Assembly (NCBI GenBank): GCA_946481235.1
Contig: CAMLME010000001.1
Location: forward strand, 1 to 44,397
Origin: an uncultured Methylobacillus sp.
GTDB taxonomy: Bacteria; Pseudomonadota; Gammaproteobacteria; Burkholderiales; Methylophilaceae
Reading direction: 5' to 3'
DNA length: 44,397 nucleotides
Each line of letters begins with the position of its first letter. Within the stretch, counting starts at the first letter, position 1. A program made the translations under genes and the position numbers. The notes under the pieces were generated by a model. That model was not told where the DNA came from, did no database searches, and was given only the letters and a program-made list of their open reading frames with translations. Below are positions 26,621 through 35,718 of this stretch, piece by piece.

Positions 26621-27619
26621 ATGAAAATATTAGTCGTTGGCGGCGCAGGATATATCGGTTCCCATATGGTCAAGATGCTGCTGGAAGAAGGGCATGAGGT
26701 CGTCACCTACGACAACCTGTCTTCCGGATTCCGCGATGCCGTGCTCGGGGGTGAATTCGTGAAAGGTGACCTGGCGGACAAGGCCAGGCTGGACGAGGTA
26801 TTCCGTGTTCACCAGCCCGAGGCTGTCATGCACTTCGCTTCGCATATCCAGGTAGGCGAATCCGTCCGTCATCCGGACAAGTACTATTTGAACAACGTCA
26901 GCAATACATTGAATCTGCTGGATGCCATGGTGCGTCACGAGGTGGAGTATTTCATCTTCTCCTCGACCGCGGCCATTTTCGGCGAGCCGGAATATATCCC
27001 GATCGATCATGCGCATCCCAAGGAACCACTCAATCCCTACGGTCGCTCGAAATGGATGATCGAGCAGATCCTGGGGGATTACGAAAACGCCTACGGGCTC
27101 AAGTCGGTCTGCCTGCGCTATTTCAACGCTGCAGGCGCGGATCCCTCGGGTTTGCTCGGCGAGCGCCACGACCCCGAGACGCACCTGATCCCGCTGGTGC
27201 TCCAGGCCCTCTCCGGCCGTCGCGAATCGATCACCGTGTTCGGGCGCGATTACGACACGCCGGACGGCACCTGCATGCGCGACTACATCCACGTGGTCGA
27301 TCTGTGTACCGCACATCTATTGGCGTTGCAGCGCCTGATGGCGACCGGATTGAGCCGTCGCTACAACCTGGGCAACGAATCCGGCTATACCGTGCAGGAA
27401 GTCATCGATGCCGCAGAAGCGGTAACCGGCTGTGTGGTTCGTGTCGAGGAAGGCCCGCGCCGCCCCGGCGATCCGGCCATGCTGGTGGCAGACGCCACCC
27501 TGGCGCGCGAAGAACTCGGATGGAACCCTGTTTACTCCGATCTCGACACCATCATCAAGCATGCCTGGCAGTGGGAGATGCTTCATCTCCAGAGCGAACG
27601 CAAGCAATGCGTGGCTTGA
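26621..27619 (+). CDS. galE: UDP-glucose 4-epimerase
   Basis: A 332-residue extended short-chain dehydrogenase. It interconverts UDP-glucose and UDP-galactose in the cytoplasm using bound NAD. The NAD-binding motif is MKILVVGGAGYIGSHMV (GxxGxxG), the active-site block is FSSTAAIFGEP and YGRSKWMIE (YxxxK), and substrate-binding parts include LRYFNAAGADPSGLLGERHDPETHLIPLVLQ and YDTPDGTCMRDYIHVVDL. It lies 9 nt after the wecG-type gene and supplies precursors for the EPS. Confidence 0.93.
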   Translation: MKILVVGGAGYIGSHMVKMLLEEGHEVVTYDNLSSGFRDAVLGGEFVKGDLADKARLDEVFRVHQPEAVMHFASHIQVGESVRHPDKYYLNNVSNTLNLLDAMVRHEVEYFIFSSTAAIFGEPEYIPIDHAHPKEPLNPYGRSKWMIEQILGDYENAYGLKSVCLRYFNAAGADPSGLLGERHDPETHLIPLVLQALSGRRESITVFGRDYDTPDGTCMRDYIHVVDLCTAHLLALQRLMATGLSRRYNLGNESGYTVQEVIDAAEAVTGCVVRVEEGPRRPGDPAMLVADATLAREELGWNPVYSDLDTIIKHAWQWEMLHLQSERKQCVA

Positions 27620-27658
27620 TTGCCGCGTTTTTATCAACTTGTTAGAAAAATCGATACC

Positions 27659-28597
27659 ATGACAAAAATTACCAAAGCTGTTTTCCCTGTTGCCGGTCTC
27701 GGCACCCGTTTTCTCCCTGCCACCAAGGCCAGCCCGAAGGAAATGCTGCCCATCGTGGACAAGCCCTTGATCCAGTATGCGGTTGAAGAGGCCGTTGCCG
27801 CCGGCATTACCGACATGATCTTCATCACCGGGCGCAACAAGCGCTCCATCTCGGACCATTTCGATATGGCGTATGAGCTCGAAAACGAACTGGAGCTCAA
27901 CGGCAAGCAGGCGCTGCTCAAGGTCGTGCGCAGCATCGTGCCCAAAAACATCAACTGCATCTACATTCGCCAGAACCGTGCCTTGGGTCTTGGCCATGCC
28001 GTTCTGATGGCAAAGCCGGTAGTGCAGGATGAGCCGTTTGCGGTATTGCTCGCCGATGACTTGCTCGATGGCAAGACGCCGGTAATGAAGCAGATGGTGG
28101 AGGCATACGATTATTACAATTGCTCGCTGCTGGGCGTCGAGGATGTGCCGCGTGAACAGACGCGCAGCTACGGCATCGTTGCCTCGCGCCCCCTGGATGA
28201 CAGGGTCGAACAGGTTTCCGGCATCGTCGAAAAGCCCAAGCCCGAAGACGCCCCTTCCACGCTGGGGGTGGTCGGCCGCTATGTGCTGACGCCGCGAATC
28301 TTCCATTATCTGGAGAACATCCAGGCCGGTTCCGGCGGTGAAATCCAGCTCACCGATGGGATTGCATCGCTGCTCAACGAAGAGCAAGTGCTCGCTTATC
28401 GCTATGAGGGCATACGCTACGATTGCGGCTCCAAGAACGGCTATCTTGAAGCGACGGTCAAGCTCGCACTACGCCATCCAGAGGTTGGCAAGGAGTTCCG
28501 GGCCATGCTGGAAGCAATGTTCGAGCAATCTCCTGAAATTAGCGCCAAAGCCTTTGAAAAAACAAGGGAATTGCTTGTGGTGGGTGGCAATAGTTGA
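27659..28597 (+). CDS. galU: UTP-glucose-1-phosphate uridylyltransferase
   Basis: A 312-residue nucleotidyltransferase that makes UDP-glucose from UTP and glucose-1-phosphate. The N-terminus [40 protein letters not shown] is the GalU nucleotide-binding signature. [28 protein letters not shown] and [11 protein letters not shown] follow. The frame opens at 27620, but ATG at 27659 ([13 protein letters not shown]) is the family start. UDP-glucose feeds GalE, the EPS transferases and also OpgH, whose gene lies just downstream in opposite orientation. Confidence 0.95.
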   Translation: MTKITKAVFPVAGLGTRFLPATKASPKEMLPIVDKPLIQYAVEEAVAAGITDMIFITGRNKRSISDHFDMAYELENELELNGKQALLKVVRSIVPKNINCIYIRQNRALGLGHAVLMAKPVVQDEPFAVLLADDLLDGKTPVMKQMVEAYDYYNCSLLGVEDVPREQTRSYGIVASRPLDDRVEQVSGIVEKPKPEDAPSTLGVVGRYVLTPRIFHYLENIQAGSGGEIQLTDGIASLLNEEQVLAYRYEGIRYDCGSKNGYLEATVKLALRHPEVGKEFRAMLEAMFEQSPEISAKAFEKTRELLVVGGNS

Positions 28598-28663
28598 TGT
28601 TTGATTTTTGCTATGCTATGGTCCTTTCAGGTTAAGGAATTAAAGAAAAAGGGAGCATATCGG

Positions 28664-29956
28664 ATGGCAAATTCGGACAGCGCGGGTGATTTCAAAAAAA
28701 GGCCTCGCAAGACCTTGAATCCCGGCACCTGCAGCAAAGTTCTTGTGACTTCCATTCTGACCTTGGCGCCGGCTGTTGCCGGCGCGGGCGGTACTGTTTA
28801 CGCGCCCGATCCGCTCGACAAGATCGAAAATACCGATACGCTGAATTTTATCGTCGGAGGCCAGGTACGCTACGACAGCAACCTGTTCCGCCTGTCCGGC
28901 TCCGAAGATCCGGAGCCGTTTCTCGGCAGATCGCAGAAATCCGACATCATTTACACAACCAATGCCGGGATACGCATCGACAAGCCATACTCGCAGCAAC
29001 GGTTTGTGATTGATGCGATGGTGGTCGATAACCGCTTCAAGACTTACGATTTTCTCGATTACACCGCTTTCAACTACAGCGCCGCCTGGCACTATCATGT
29101 GACGCCGCGCATCAGCGGCATCCTGCTGGCCGAGCAGAAGCAGGAACAGAACAGCTTCGCCGAGTTCCGTGAAACCGAGAAAAACGTGCAGACCAGCAAT
29201 GTACGGTTGTTCACCGTTGACGGTGATATCGGCGGAGGTTTCCATGCGTTGGCAGGCCTGCTGGACGTCAGGGCCCGCAACAGCAAGCAATTCGAGCAGA
29301 TCGGCGATTACCAGCAGGACGGTTTCGAACTGGGTGGCAAGTGGGTAGCGCGCTCGCAAAACTGGATTTCGCTGCTGCAGCGCGAGACGGATGGCGAATA
29401 CCGTGGACGCGCGCTCGATCCGGTTCAGCAGCTCGATACCGGCTTTGACCAGAGTGAAACCGAGGCCAATGTTTTCTGGCGCCTTACCGGAAAATCCACC
29501 ATCGACGGCAAGCTGGCCTATGTAAAACGCGAGCATGACAACTTCGATGACCGCGATTACTCGGGCATGACCGGCCGCTTCCTCTATCGCTGGGAAGTCA
29601 CGGAGAAAACCTCGCTCAATTTATCGTTGTCACGCAACATCTACAGCTATCAGGAAGACGAAAACAGCTACTACATCGCCGAGACCTTCTCGATAGCGCC
29701 CGTATGGGAATACAGCCCCAAGACCACTTTCCGCGCACGCTACGACTATAGCGACCGCGACTACCGCGGTGCCATCACAGCCATCCCGGAGCTGCGTCAG
29801 GACAAGCTGCAAATCTTTCAACTTGCCGCAGACTGGAAGGCTGCCCGCAACATTATCGTGACCGGCATATTGCAGCGCGACAAGCGGAGTTCGAACTTCG
29901 AGGACTTTGATTACAACGCGAATTCGGCCAGTATCAACGCGCAGTTCCTGTTCTGA
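28664..29956 (+). CDS. epsL: EPS outer-membrane beta-barrel protein EpsL
   Basis: A 430-residue outer-membrane protein of the EpsL type found in XrtB-associated EPS loci. After a basic N-terminus and signal region (KVLVTSILTLAPAVAGAGG) it is a run of alternating beta-strand-like segments (LNFIVGGQVRYDSNLFRLSGSEDPEPF, SLNLSLSRNIYSYQEDENSYY, TFRARYDYSDRDYRG). It ends in SASINAQFLF, with the terminal Phe usual for barrels assembled by BAM. ATG at 28664 has GGGAG upstream; the frame itself opens at 28601. It may help export or anchor the polymer. Last gene of the sigma-54 operon, closed by the terminator at 29987-30020. Confidence 0.88.
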   Translation: MANSDSAGDFKKRPRKTLNPGTCSKVLVTSILTLAPAVAGAGGTVYAPDPLDKIENTDTLNFIVGGQVRYDSNLFRLSGSEDPEPFLGRSQKSDIIYTTNAGIRIDKPYSQQRFVIDAMVVDNRFKTYDFLDYTAFNYSAAWHYHVTPRISGILLAEQKQEQNSFAEFRETEKNVQTSNVRLFTVDGDIGGGFHALAGLLDVRARNSKQFEQIGDYQQDGFELGGKWVARSQNWISLLQRETDGEYRGRALDPVQQLDTGFDQSETEANVFWRLTGKSTIDGKLAYVKREHDNFDDRDYSGMTGRFLYRWEVTEKTSLNLSLSRNIYSYQEDENSYYIAETFSIAPVWEYSPKTTFRARYDYSDRDYRGAITAIPELRQDKLQIFQLAADWKAARNIIVTGILQRDKRSSNFEDFDYNANSASINAQFLF

Positions 29957-29986
29957 ATCAAGCCTGATCACTTACAGGTTTCAGGT

Positions 29987-30020
29987 AATAAAAAAGCCGG
30001 CTTTGTCCGGCTTTTTTATT
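29987..30020. terminator. Intrinsic terminator after epsL
   Basis: A perfect 14-bp stem AATAAAAAAGCCGG / CCGGCTTTTTTATT with the loop CTTTGT. It is symmetric enough to work on both strands and lies 30 nt after the epsL stop. Confidence 0.92.
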
Positions 30021-30058
30021 TGGCTGGCGAATTCAGTTCTAGCTCGAAGAACCCTGAT

Positions 30059-30098
30059 AAAAAGGCGTGCGATCCAACAATGACCGCACGCCTTTTTT
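30059..30098 (-). terminator. Intrinsic terminator of the opgGH operon
   Basis: A 13-bp stem pairs 30059-30071 with 30085-30097 (AAAAAGGCGTGCG / CGCACGCCTTTTT). On the minus strand it ends in a T run, and it lies 10 nt past the opgH stop. Confidence 0.88.
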
Positions 30099-30108
30099 GC
30101 TTGCGCCC

Positions 30109-32679
30109 TCAGGCGTAAGCCGGATTGACGAACTCCTCCATGCCGAAAGACTGGACGCGCGGGACGCGTACTTCGGTTTTGAACCAGCCAGTATAGGCAG
30201 AAGGCGAGGACCATACCTGGAAGTGCAGGTGCGACAAGGCGTGGACGTCGTTGAGCAGGATCATCTTTTCCTGGACGTTCAGCGCATCCGGACCATTCCG
30301 TAGGGCCTTATCCACCAGACGCAGGCGATTACGGCGCAAGGGCTCGGGCTGCGGAATACGCACGGTGCCGAAAGAGCACATCAAGGCATTCACGCTGGGG
30401 TTGGTGACGGCCTCGCTGAAGTCGTGCTGTTTTATCGTATATCCCATTTCCGTTTGCACGCTACGCAATTCCTCCGGTGGGTTGACTTCTTCAGGAATGA
30501 GGAAGAAGCCGAGCCTGCGCAGCTTGCGGCCGAATGCCGGGCTGCTGGTGTAAACCGAAATCGGGATCGAGAATACCAGCGCCCCCAGAATGGGAAGCAT
30601 CCACAGCAGGAATGACGGATTGAGCCAGTAGACGGCTGCTCCCCACACGAAGCCGAGCAGCGTGTGCCATCCGTGGTGGCGGGCCGCCAGGCCCCATGGC
30701 GTCGCGGTATCTTCGCGCGGCGGCGATTTCCACTGGATTTTAAGGCCGGTCAGGGCGGCCAGGACGAACTGCGTATGGAACAGCATGCGTATTGGCGCCA
30801 TCAACATCGAGAACAGCCATTCGGCAAGCATGCTGATCAGCAGTCGTAGCGTCCCGCCGAACTGGCGCGTGCCGCGCATGATGATGAGTGCGACGCTCAG
30901 CAGCTTGGGCAGGAACAGCCAGGTGGCCGTCACGCCGAACAAGGCCATCGCGCGCTCCGGATGCCATTCCGGCCATATCGGGAATAGCTGTTGCGGCTGC
31001 ACGAAATACTCCGGCTCGACCAGGGTGTGTTCTGCCAGCAGCCAGGTGGAGAGCAGCAGGAATGCCAGCCACAGCAACGCTGAAACATAAGCGACTACTC
31101 CGGTTACGAACACCGCGCGGTGGGCCGCATGAAATCCTGGCGCCCAGAGCAGGCGGAAATTCATCAGGTTGCCATGGCACCAGCGGCGGTCGCGATTCAG
31201 TTCATCCAGCAGGTTGGGTGGCATTTCCTCATAACTGCCGGGCAGGTCGTAGGCAATCCACACGGCCCAGCCGGCGCGGCGCATCAAGGCTGCTTCGACG
31301 AAATCGTGCGACAGGATTTCGCCCGACAATGAGCCGCGGCCCGGCAATCGGCCGAGTGCGCAGTGCTTGATGAATGGCTCGACGCGGATGATGGCGTTAT
31401 GGCCCCAGTAATGCGATTCGCCCAATTGCCAGTAGTGCAGGCCGGCGAGAAAGAGCGGCCCGTAAACCCGGCTCGCGAATTGCTGTAGCCGCGCATAGAA
31501 AGTGTCGCGTCCGGCAGCGTGAGGCCCGGTCTGGATGATGCCGGCATTGGGGTTGGCTTCCATCAATTGCGTCAGCCGCGACAGGCAGTCGCCGGTCATC
31601 ACGCTGTCCGCATCCAGGACCACCATGTAGCGATAGTTGCTGCCCCAGCGGCGGCAGAAGTCGGCGACGTTGCCGCTCTTTCTTTTGATCCGGTGCTGGC
31701 GCCAGCGGTAGAAGATACGCCCGAAGCCGCCGACGCTGCGGCACAGTTCCAGCCAGGCTTCGGATTCGGCAACGCGGGTGTCAGGATCGTTGCTGTCGCT
31801 CAGCACGTAGAAATCGAAGTGCTGCAGATTTCCTGTTTTTTCCAGCGACTCGTAAGTCGCACGCAGGCCGGCAAAGACGCGTGCCACATGCTCGTTGCAA
31901 ATGGGCATGATGATCGCGGTGCGGGCGTCGGGCGCAATGGGTGTGTCGTCGGCGGCGCTTTTTGAAATCGCATGGCGATCTCCGCCGAATTGCAACACGT
32001 AATAACCCATGAGCGCAGTCCAGAATCCGGCTGAGACCCAGGCGCAAAGAATTGCGAAGAGCGACAGTACCGCCATTTCCAAGGGTTTTTCGCCGTGATA
32101 GGGCAGCACTGCCATCATGGAATACGTCGCCATGACGGTTTGGGCCAGAATCAGCAGTATCAATACCGTGCGGCGCACGCTGGCTATGCGATGCCAATGA
32201 CCGCGCGGATCGGGCGAGTCGGGCGTGACTTTGCCGGTACGTTGCGCGCCTCCCGGACGCAGCCAGCTCATCAGCTTGCCTAGCATCGCGCGTACAGGAT
32301 TCGGCGGCCAGGACACCGGCGCCATCGGCGTCCGGTTGATCGGCGGCGCGACAGACAGGGAGGGCTCAGGCGTTTCCGCTGACGCAGCAGCGGTGTAATG
32401 CTGGGTCGCTTCCCTGTTTTCGGCGAGCGAATTGCCATATGCGAATTGCAGGCGGCGATTGACGGAAGCCCAGGCAGGGTTATCCAGGTCGAAGCCTTCG
32501 CCGGCAAGCACCTCATGCAGGCAGATCAGGGCGGATGATGGATCGGCAGCGTCTTCGGATTCGGCAACCTTGCGCAATACCGACTGGCGCAACTCCGTAT
32601 CCACCGGAAACTGGTCGAGATAGCGTTCGCAGGCCGCTAATGCGGACCCGCTCAATCGGGGGGAAGTATGTAGGTCCAT
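30109..32679 (-). CDS. opgH: Glucans biosynthesis glucosyltransferase OpgH (MdoH)
   Basis: An 856-residue inner-membrane glucosyltransferase that builds the beta-1,2-linked backbone of osmoregulated periplasmic glucans from UDP-glucose. A soluble N-terminal part is followed by two membrane helices ([51 protein letters not shown]). The GT2 domain has [68 protein letters not shown]-type blocks and [31 protein letters not shown], the last with the RRW motif. Six further helices follow. The frame extends to 32775, but ATG at 32679 overlaps opgG by 28 nt and gives a normal N-terminus. Confidence 0.94.
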   Translation of the reverse strand: [856 protein letters not shown]

Positions 32680-34223
32680 GTCTCTGAGATCGCCGTGTTG
32701 TTGCTGCGCAGATAGCTGCGCAGCTCGATGGGTTTGTTGTTGTCCACGCGCTTCACGCGGATGGATTGCCTCCACGTGCCGGTGACAACATTGGGATAAA
32801 GCGTGTTTTCTACAAGCTGGCCGTTGTCGTCGATGGACACGACTGCTTCCATCTTGGCCTCTGTACTCATCTTGCGCAGCCCCGGGCCGTCGAAATCAAG
32901 AATGAAGCCGATGCTGCCGTCCGGATGCTTGACGTAACTGTTGCCACGCCGTGTTTGCACTACCCAGGAGGAAGGTGGCCGGGTTTCATTATCCTTCTGC
33001 CACTGGATGCGGTATTCCAGGCTGTAGGGTACGCGCGGCTTGGGCGGCGTATCCGGGATCCAGTAGGCGACGATGTTGTCGTTGGTTTCGTCCGGCGAAG
33101 GAATCTGCACCAGTTCCACACGCCCCGGCCCCCAGTCACCCTTGGGCTCGATCCAGGCACTGGGCCGTTTATCGTAGCGCGCCTCCAGGTCTTCGTAATG
33201 GCTGAAATCGCGGTCGCGCTGCATCAGGCCGAATCCGCGCGGATTGACGGTCGAGAACGAAGTGGTGAGCAGGCGCTTGGGGTTGATTAGCGGTCGCCAC
33301 ATCCATTCTTCATTGCCGGTGCGTACCTGCAAGCCGTCCGAGTCGTGCACTTCGGGCCGGAAGTCATCTACTGGTGCCTTGTTGTTTTCGCCGAAGAAAT
33401 ACATGCTGGTCAGCGGCGCGATGCCCAGCTTGCCGACGTTGTCGCGCATGAATAGGCGGCTGTAGACATCCATGGTCGTGTTCGCGCCCGGCGTGATGAC
33501 GAAGCGATAGGCGCCGACGGCGCGCGGCGAATCCAGCAGGCCGTAGATCACCAGATGTTTACTGAACATGCTGGGCCGTTCCAGCCAGAATTCGACGAAA
33601 CGGGGAAACTCCTCGCCCGAGCTCATTGCCGTGTCGATGGCCAATGCCCGCGCCGATAGTCCATATATCTGACCTTTGCCCAGCGCGCGGAAATAGCTGG
33701 CACCGAGGAATACCAGGACTTCATCCTTGTATTGCGGGTTATTGATCGGGAAGTGAACGCGGAAGCCGGAAAACCCTACGTCCTTCCATTCCTTGGTGTT
33801 GAATTTGTTGGCGCCGTAATCGAAATTGGCAGGATCCAGCTTGATTTCATGCACACCCTGGCTATTGATCTCATTGATCTTGACCTGCTGGTTGTAGTGC
33901 CAGCCCTGATGGAAGAAAGTCAACTCGAAAGGCAGATTGGCACTACGCCAATGGGATTTATCGGGCTTGAAGCGGATATCCCTGAATTTGTCGTAATCTA
34001 GGGTTTCCAGGTCCTTGGGCAGGCTGGTGTCAGCTTTCTTGAAAGGCGTCGCAGACAACTGCTCGGCGCGCTTGGCGACATCATTGAAATCAAAGGCAAA
34101 CGCTGCATGGCTCCACAGCAACAAAAAAATGGCAAAAGCCATGTATCCCGTGAAGCGGTTATAAAAAAATAACGGATTTAAGCCATTGTTTTTATCGCTG
34201 ATTAATAAGTATTGTTTTTGCAC
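32652..34223 (-). CDS. opgG: Periplasmic glucans biosynthesis protein OpgG (MdoG)
   Basis: A 523-residue periplasmic protein of the OpgG/OpgD family, needed for glucan backbone synthesis and branching. After the signal region (MAFAIFLLLWSHAAFA, cut before FDFNDVAKRAEQL) come RDIRFKPDKSHWRSANLPFELTFFHQGW, VLVFLGASYFRALGKGQIYGLSARALAIDTA and PLTSMYFFGENNK. The open frame begins with TTG at 34259, but that TTG is part of the -12 element of the sigma-54 promoter at 34255-34270 and cannot be translated from it. GTG at 34223, with GGAGA seven nt upstream and about 22 nt after the predicted start, is preferred; ATG 34142 is a fallback. Confidence 0.93.
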   Translation of the reverse strand: MQKQYLLISDKNNGLNPLFFYNRFTGYMAFAIFLLLWSHAAFAFDFNDVAKRAEQLSATPFKKADTSLPKDLETLDYDKFRDIRFKPDKSHWRSANLPFELTFFHQGWHYNQQVKINEINSQGVHEIKLDPANFDYGANKFNTKEWKDVGFSGFRVHFPINNPQYKDEVLVFLGASYFRALGKGQIYGLSARALAIDTAMSSGEEFPRFVEFWLERPSMFSKHLVIYGLLDSPRAVGAYRFVITPGANTTMDVYSRLFMRDNVGKLGIAPLTSMYFFGENNKAPVDDFRPEVHDSDGLQVRTGNEEWMWRPLINPKRLLTTSFSTVNPRGFGLMQRDRDFSHYEDLEARYDKRPSAWIEPKGDWGPGRVELVQIPSPDETNDNIVAYWIPDTPPKPRVPYSLEYRIQWQKDNETRPPSSWVVQTRRGNSYVKHPDGSIGFILDFDGPGLRKMSTEAKMEAVVSIDDNGQLVENTLYPNVVTGTWRQSIRVKRVDNNKPIELRSYLRSNNTAISETWTYILPPD

Positions 34224-34254
34224 AACCAAATCTCCGAATAGACCTGTATTGCTA

Positions 34255-34270
34255 GGCAAGAAGAGTGCCA
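34255..34270 (-). promoter_or_regulatory. Sigma-54 promoter of opgGH
   Basis: The minus strand reads TGGCACTCTTCTTGCC: perfect TGGCAC and TTGC boxes at the right spacing, with only the G after TGGCAC replaced. Predicted start is near 34245. The stretch 34260-34739 holds this promoter, an IHF site and the dyad. I see no gene in it. Confidence 0.8.
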
Positions 34271-34306
34271 GCTAAAAAGAAGGGTTCGGCACACAAAAAT
34301 ATTTTT

Positions 34307-34319
34307 TAAGTAGTTGATT
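34307..34319 (-). promoter_or_regulatory. IHF-consensus site upstream of opgG
   Basis: The minus strand reads AATCAACTACTTA, an exact match to WATCAANNNNTTR. It lies 36 nt upstream of the -24 box, 30 nt more than at epsA, close to three helical turns. Confidence 0.55.
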
Positions 34320-34405
34320 ATTAATGGTTCGATCGGGCTATGAAGATCTCTTTTTCAAGGCTCGGACAACTTAAATATGGCTTAAAGGGTGCGAATTTCA
34401 ATAGA

Positions 34406-34423
34406 TGTCTCCTTATCGAGACA
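34406..34423. promoter_or_regulatory. Enhancer-like dyad TGTCT-N8-AGACA upstream of opgG
   Basis: TGTCT (34406-34410), 8-nt spacer, AGACA (34419-34423), with A/T extending the symmetry by one pair. Its centre is 158.5 bp upstream of the -12 C of the opgG promoter. Third occurrence of this core, again upstream of a sigma-54 promoter. Confidence 0.65.
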
Positions 34424-34739
34424 TAAAAAAACAAATAAAAACATCAGCTTGCATTCTTATGATTGCCCTCTGGTCGTGGATCGGCGACAGGTTTTGATAG
34501 CAGAAACTGCTTTGAGACTTGTCTGGTCGAATACTAACTACGGCAGTGTCACCAAGGCATCGTCTAAAACCGCAAAGGCTTATAGGAATTTACTGACAAA
34601 CGGAACCTGCCCCGGCCTCATGCAGGGCTCAGCGTCATGCAAGGCATTGGAGCGGTATAGTCGCGGATATTGATGATGACGGCGTCAAAACCCCGCCCAT
34701 AACGAAATGGGATCTCAGCATTTGGAAAAAGGAACCTTG

Positions 34740-35714
34740 ATGACCATCACCCTACGCTTTCACGAAACTGGCGGACCCGAGGTTTTGCGGGTCGAAAATA
34801 TTGCCGTTGCCGCGCCCGGCCCCGGTGAAGCCCGCGTGCGGCACCATGCCATTGGGCTCAACTTCATCGACATTTACCAGCGCAGTGGGCTGTACAAGGT
34901 GCCCTTGCCGTCCGGTGCGGGCAATGAGGGCGCCGGCGTGGTCGAGGCTGTAGGCGAAGGCGTGACATGGGTAAAGCCTGGTGACCGCGTTGCCTATGCC
35001 GGCGGGCCGATCGGATCGTATTGCGAAGTGCGCAACATGCCGGCGGACCGGTTATGCGTGCTGCCTGAGGATATTTCTTATGAGCAGGCCGCCGCCATGA
35101 TGCTGAAAGGCATGACGGTGCAATACCTGATCCGCCGCACGTATGCGGTTCAGGCGGGCGACTCGGTGCTGTTTCACGCCGCCTCCGGCGGAGTTGGGCT
35201 GATCGCCTGCCAATGGCTGAAGGCGCTCGGCGCCACAGTGATCGGCACCGCGGGCTCGGAAGAGAAATGCGCGCTCGCCCGGGCGTACGGCGCCGATCAC
35301 TGCATCAATTACCGCACCGAAAACTTCGTCGAACGGGTGAGGGAAATCACTCATGGCGCAGGCGTGCGCGTCGTTTACGATTCGGTCGGCAAGGATACGT
35401 TCATGGGTTCGCTGGATTGCCTGCAACCGCTGGGCATGATGGTCAGTTTTGGCAACGCTTCCGGCCCGGTGCCGCCGTTCGATCTTGGCCTGCTGACGCA
35501 GAAGGGCTCGCTTTTCCTTACCCGCCCTTCGCTGTTCAGCTACACGGCCAAGCGTAATGATCTGGAAGCCACGGCGCAGGAATTGTTTGATGTCGTGCGC
35601 AGCGGGCAGGTAAAAATCGACATCGGTCAACGCTACCCGCTGACGAGTGCGGCAGACGCGCATCGCGACATGGAAGCGCGCAAGACTACCGGCGCCAGCC
35701 TATTGATTCCCTGA
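34740..35714 (+). CDS. qor: NADPH:quinone oxidoreductase (zeta-crystallin type)
   Basis: A 324-residue zinc-free medium-chain dehydrogenase that reduces quinones with NADPH. The family pattern is clear: MTITLRFHETGGPEVLRVENI, HHAIGLNFIDIYQRSGLYKVPLPSGAGNEGAGVVEAVGEGV, then the nucleotide-binding VLFHAASGGVGLIACQWLKALGATVIGTAGSEEKCALA with AxxGGVG, and a C-terminal GQRYPLTSAADAHRDMEARKTTGASLLIP. The structural- and catalytic-zinc cysteines of alcohol dehydrogenases are absent. ATG 34740 follows AAAAAGGAACC; the frame opens earlier, at 34707. The DUF4186 gene starts 4 nt after its stop. Confidence 0.93.
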   Translation: MTITLRFHETGGPEVLRVENIAVAAPGPGEARVRHHAIGLNFIDIYQRSGLYKVPLPSGAGNEGAGVVEAVGEGVTWVKPGDRVAYAGGPIGSYCEVRNMPADRLCVLPEDISYEQAAAMMLKGMTVQYLIRRTYAVQAGDSVLFHAASGGVGLIACQWLKALGATVIGTAGSEEKCALARAYGADHCINYRTENFVERVREITHGAGVRVVYDSVGKDTFMGSLDCLQPLGMMVSFGNASGPVPPFDLGLLTQKGSLFLTRPSLFSYTAKRNDLEATAQELFDVVRSGQVKIDIGQRYPLTSAADAHRDMEARKTTGASLLIP

Positions 35715-35718
35715 TTTC

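Noticed and set aside
34389..34673. 94-codon plus-strand frame between opgG and qor
   Set aside because: Low-complexity, unrecognisable product that overlaps the enhancer-like dyad; probably chance.
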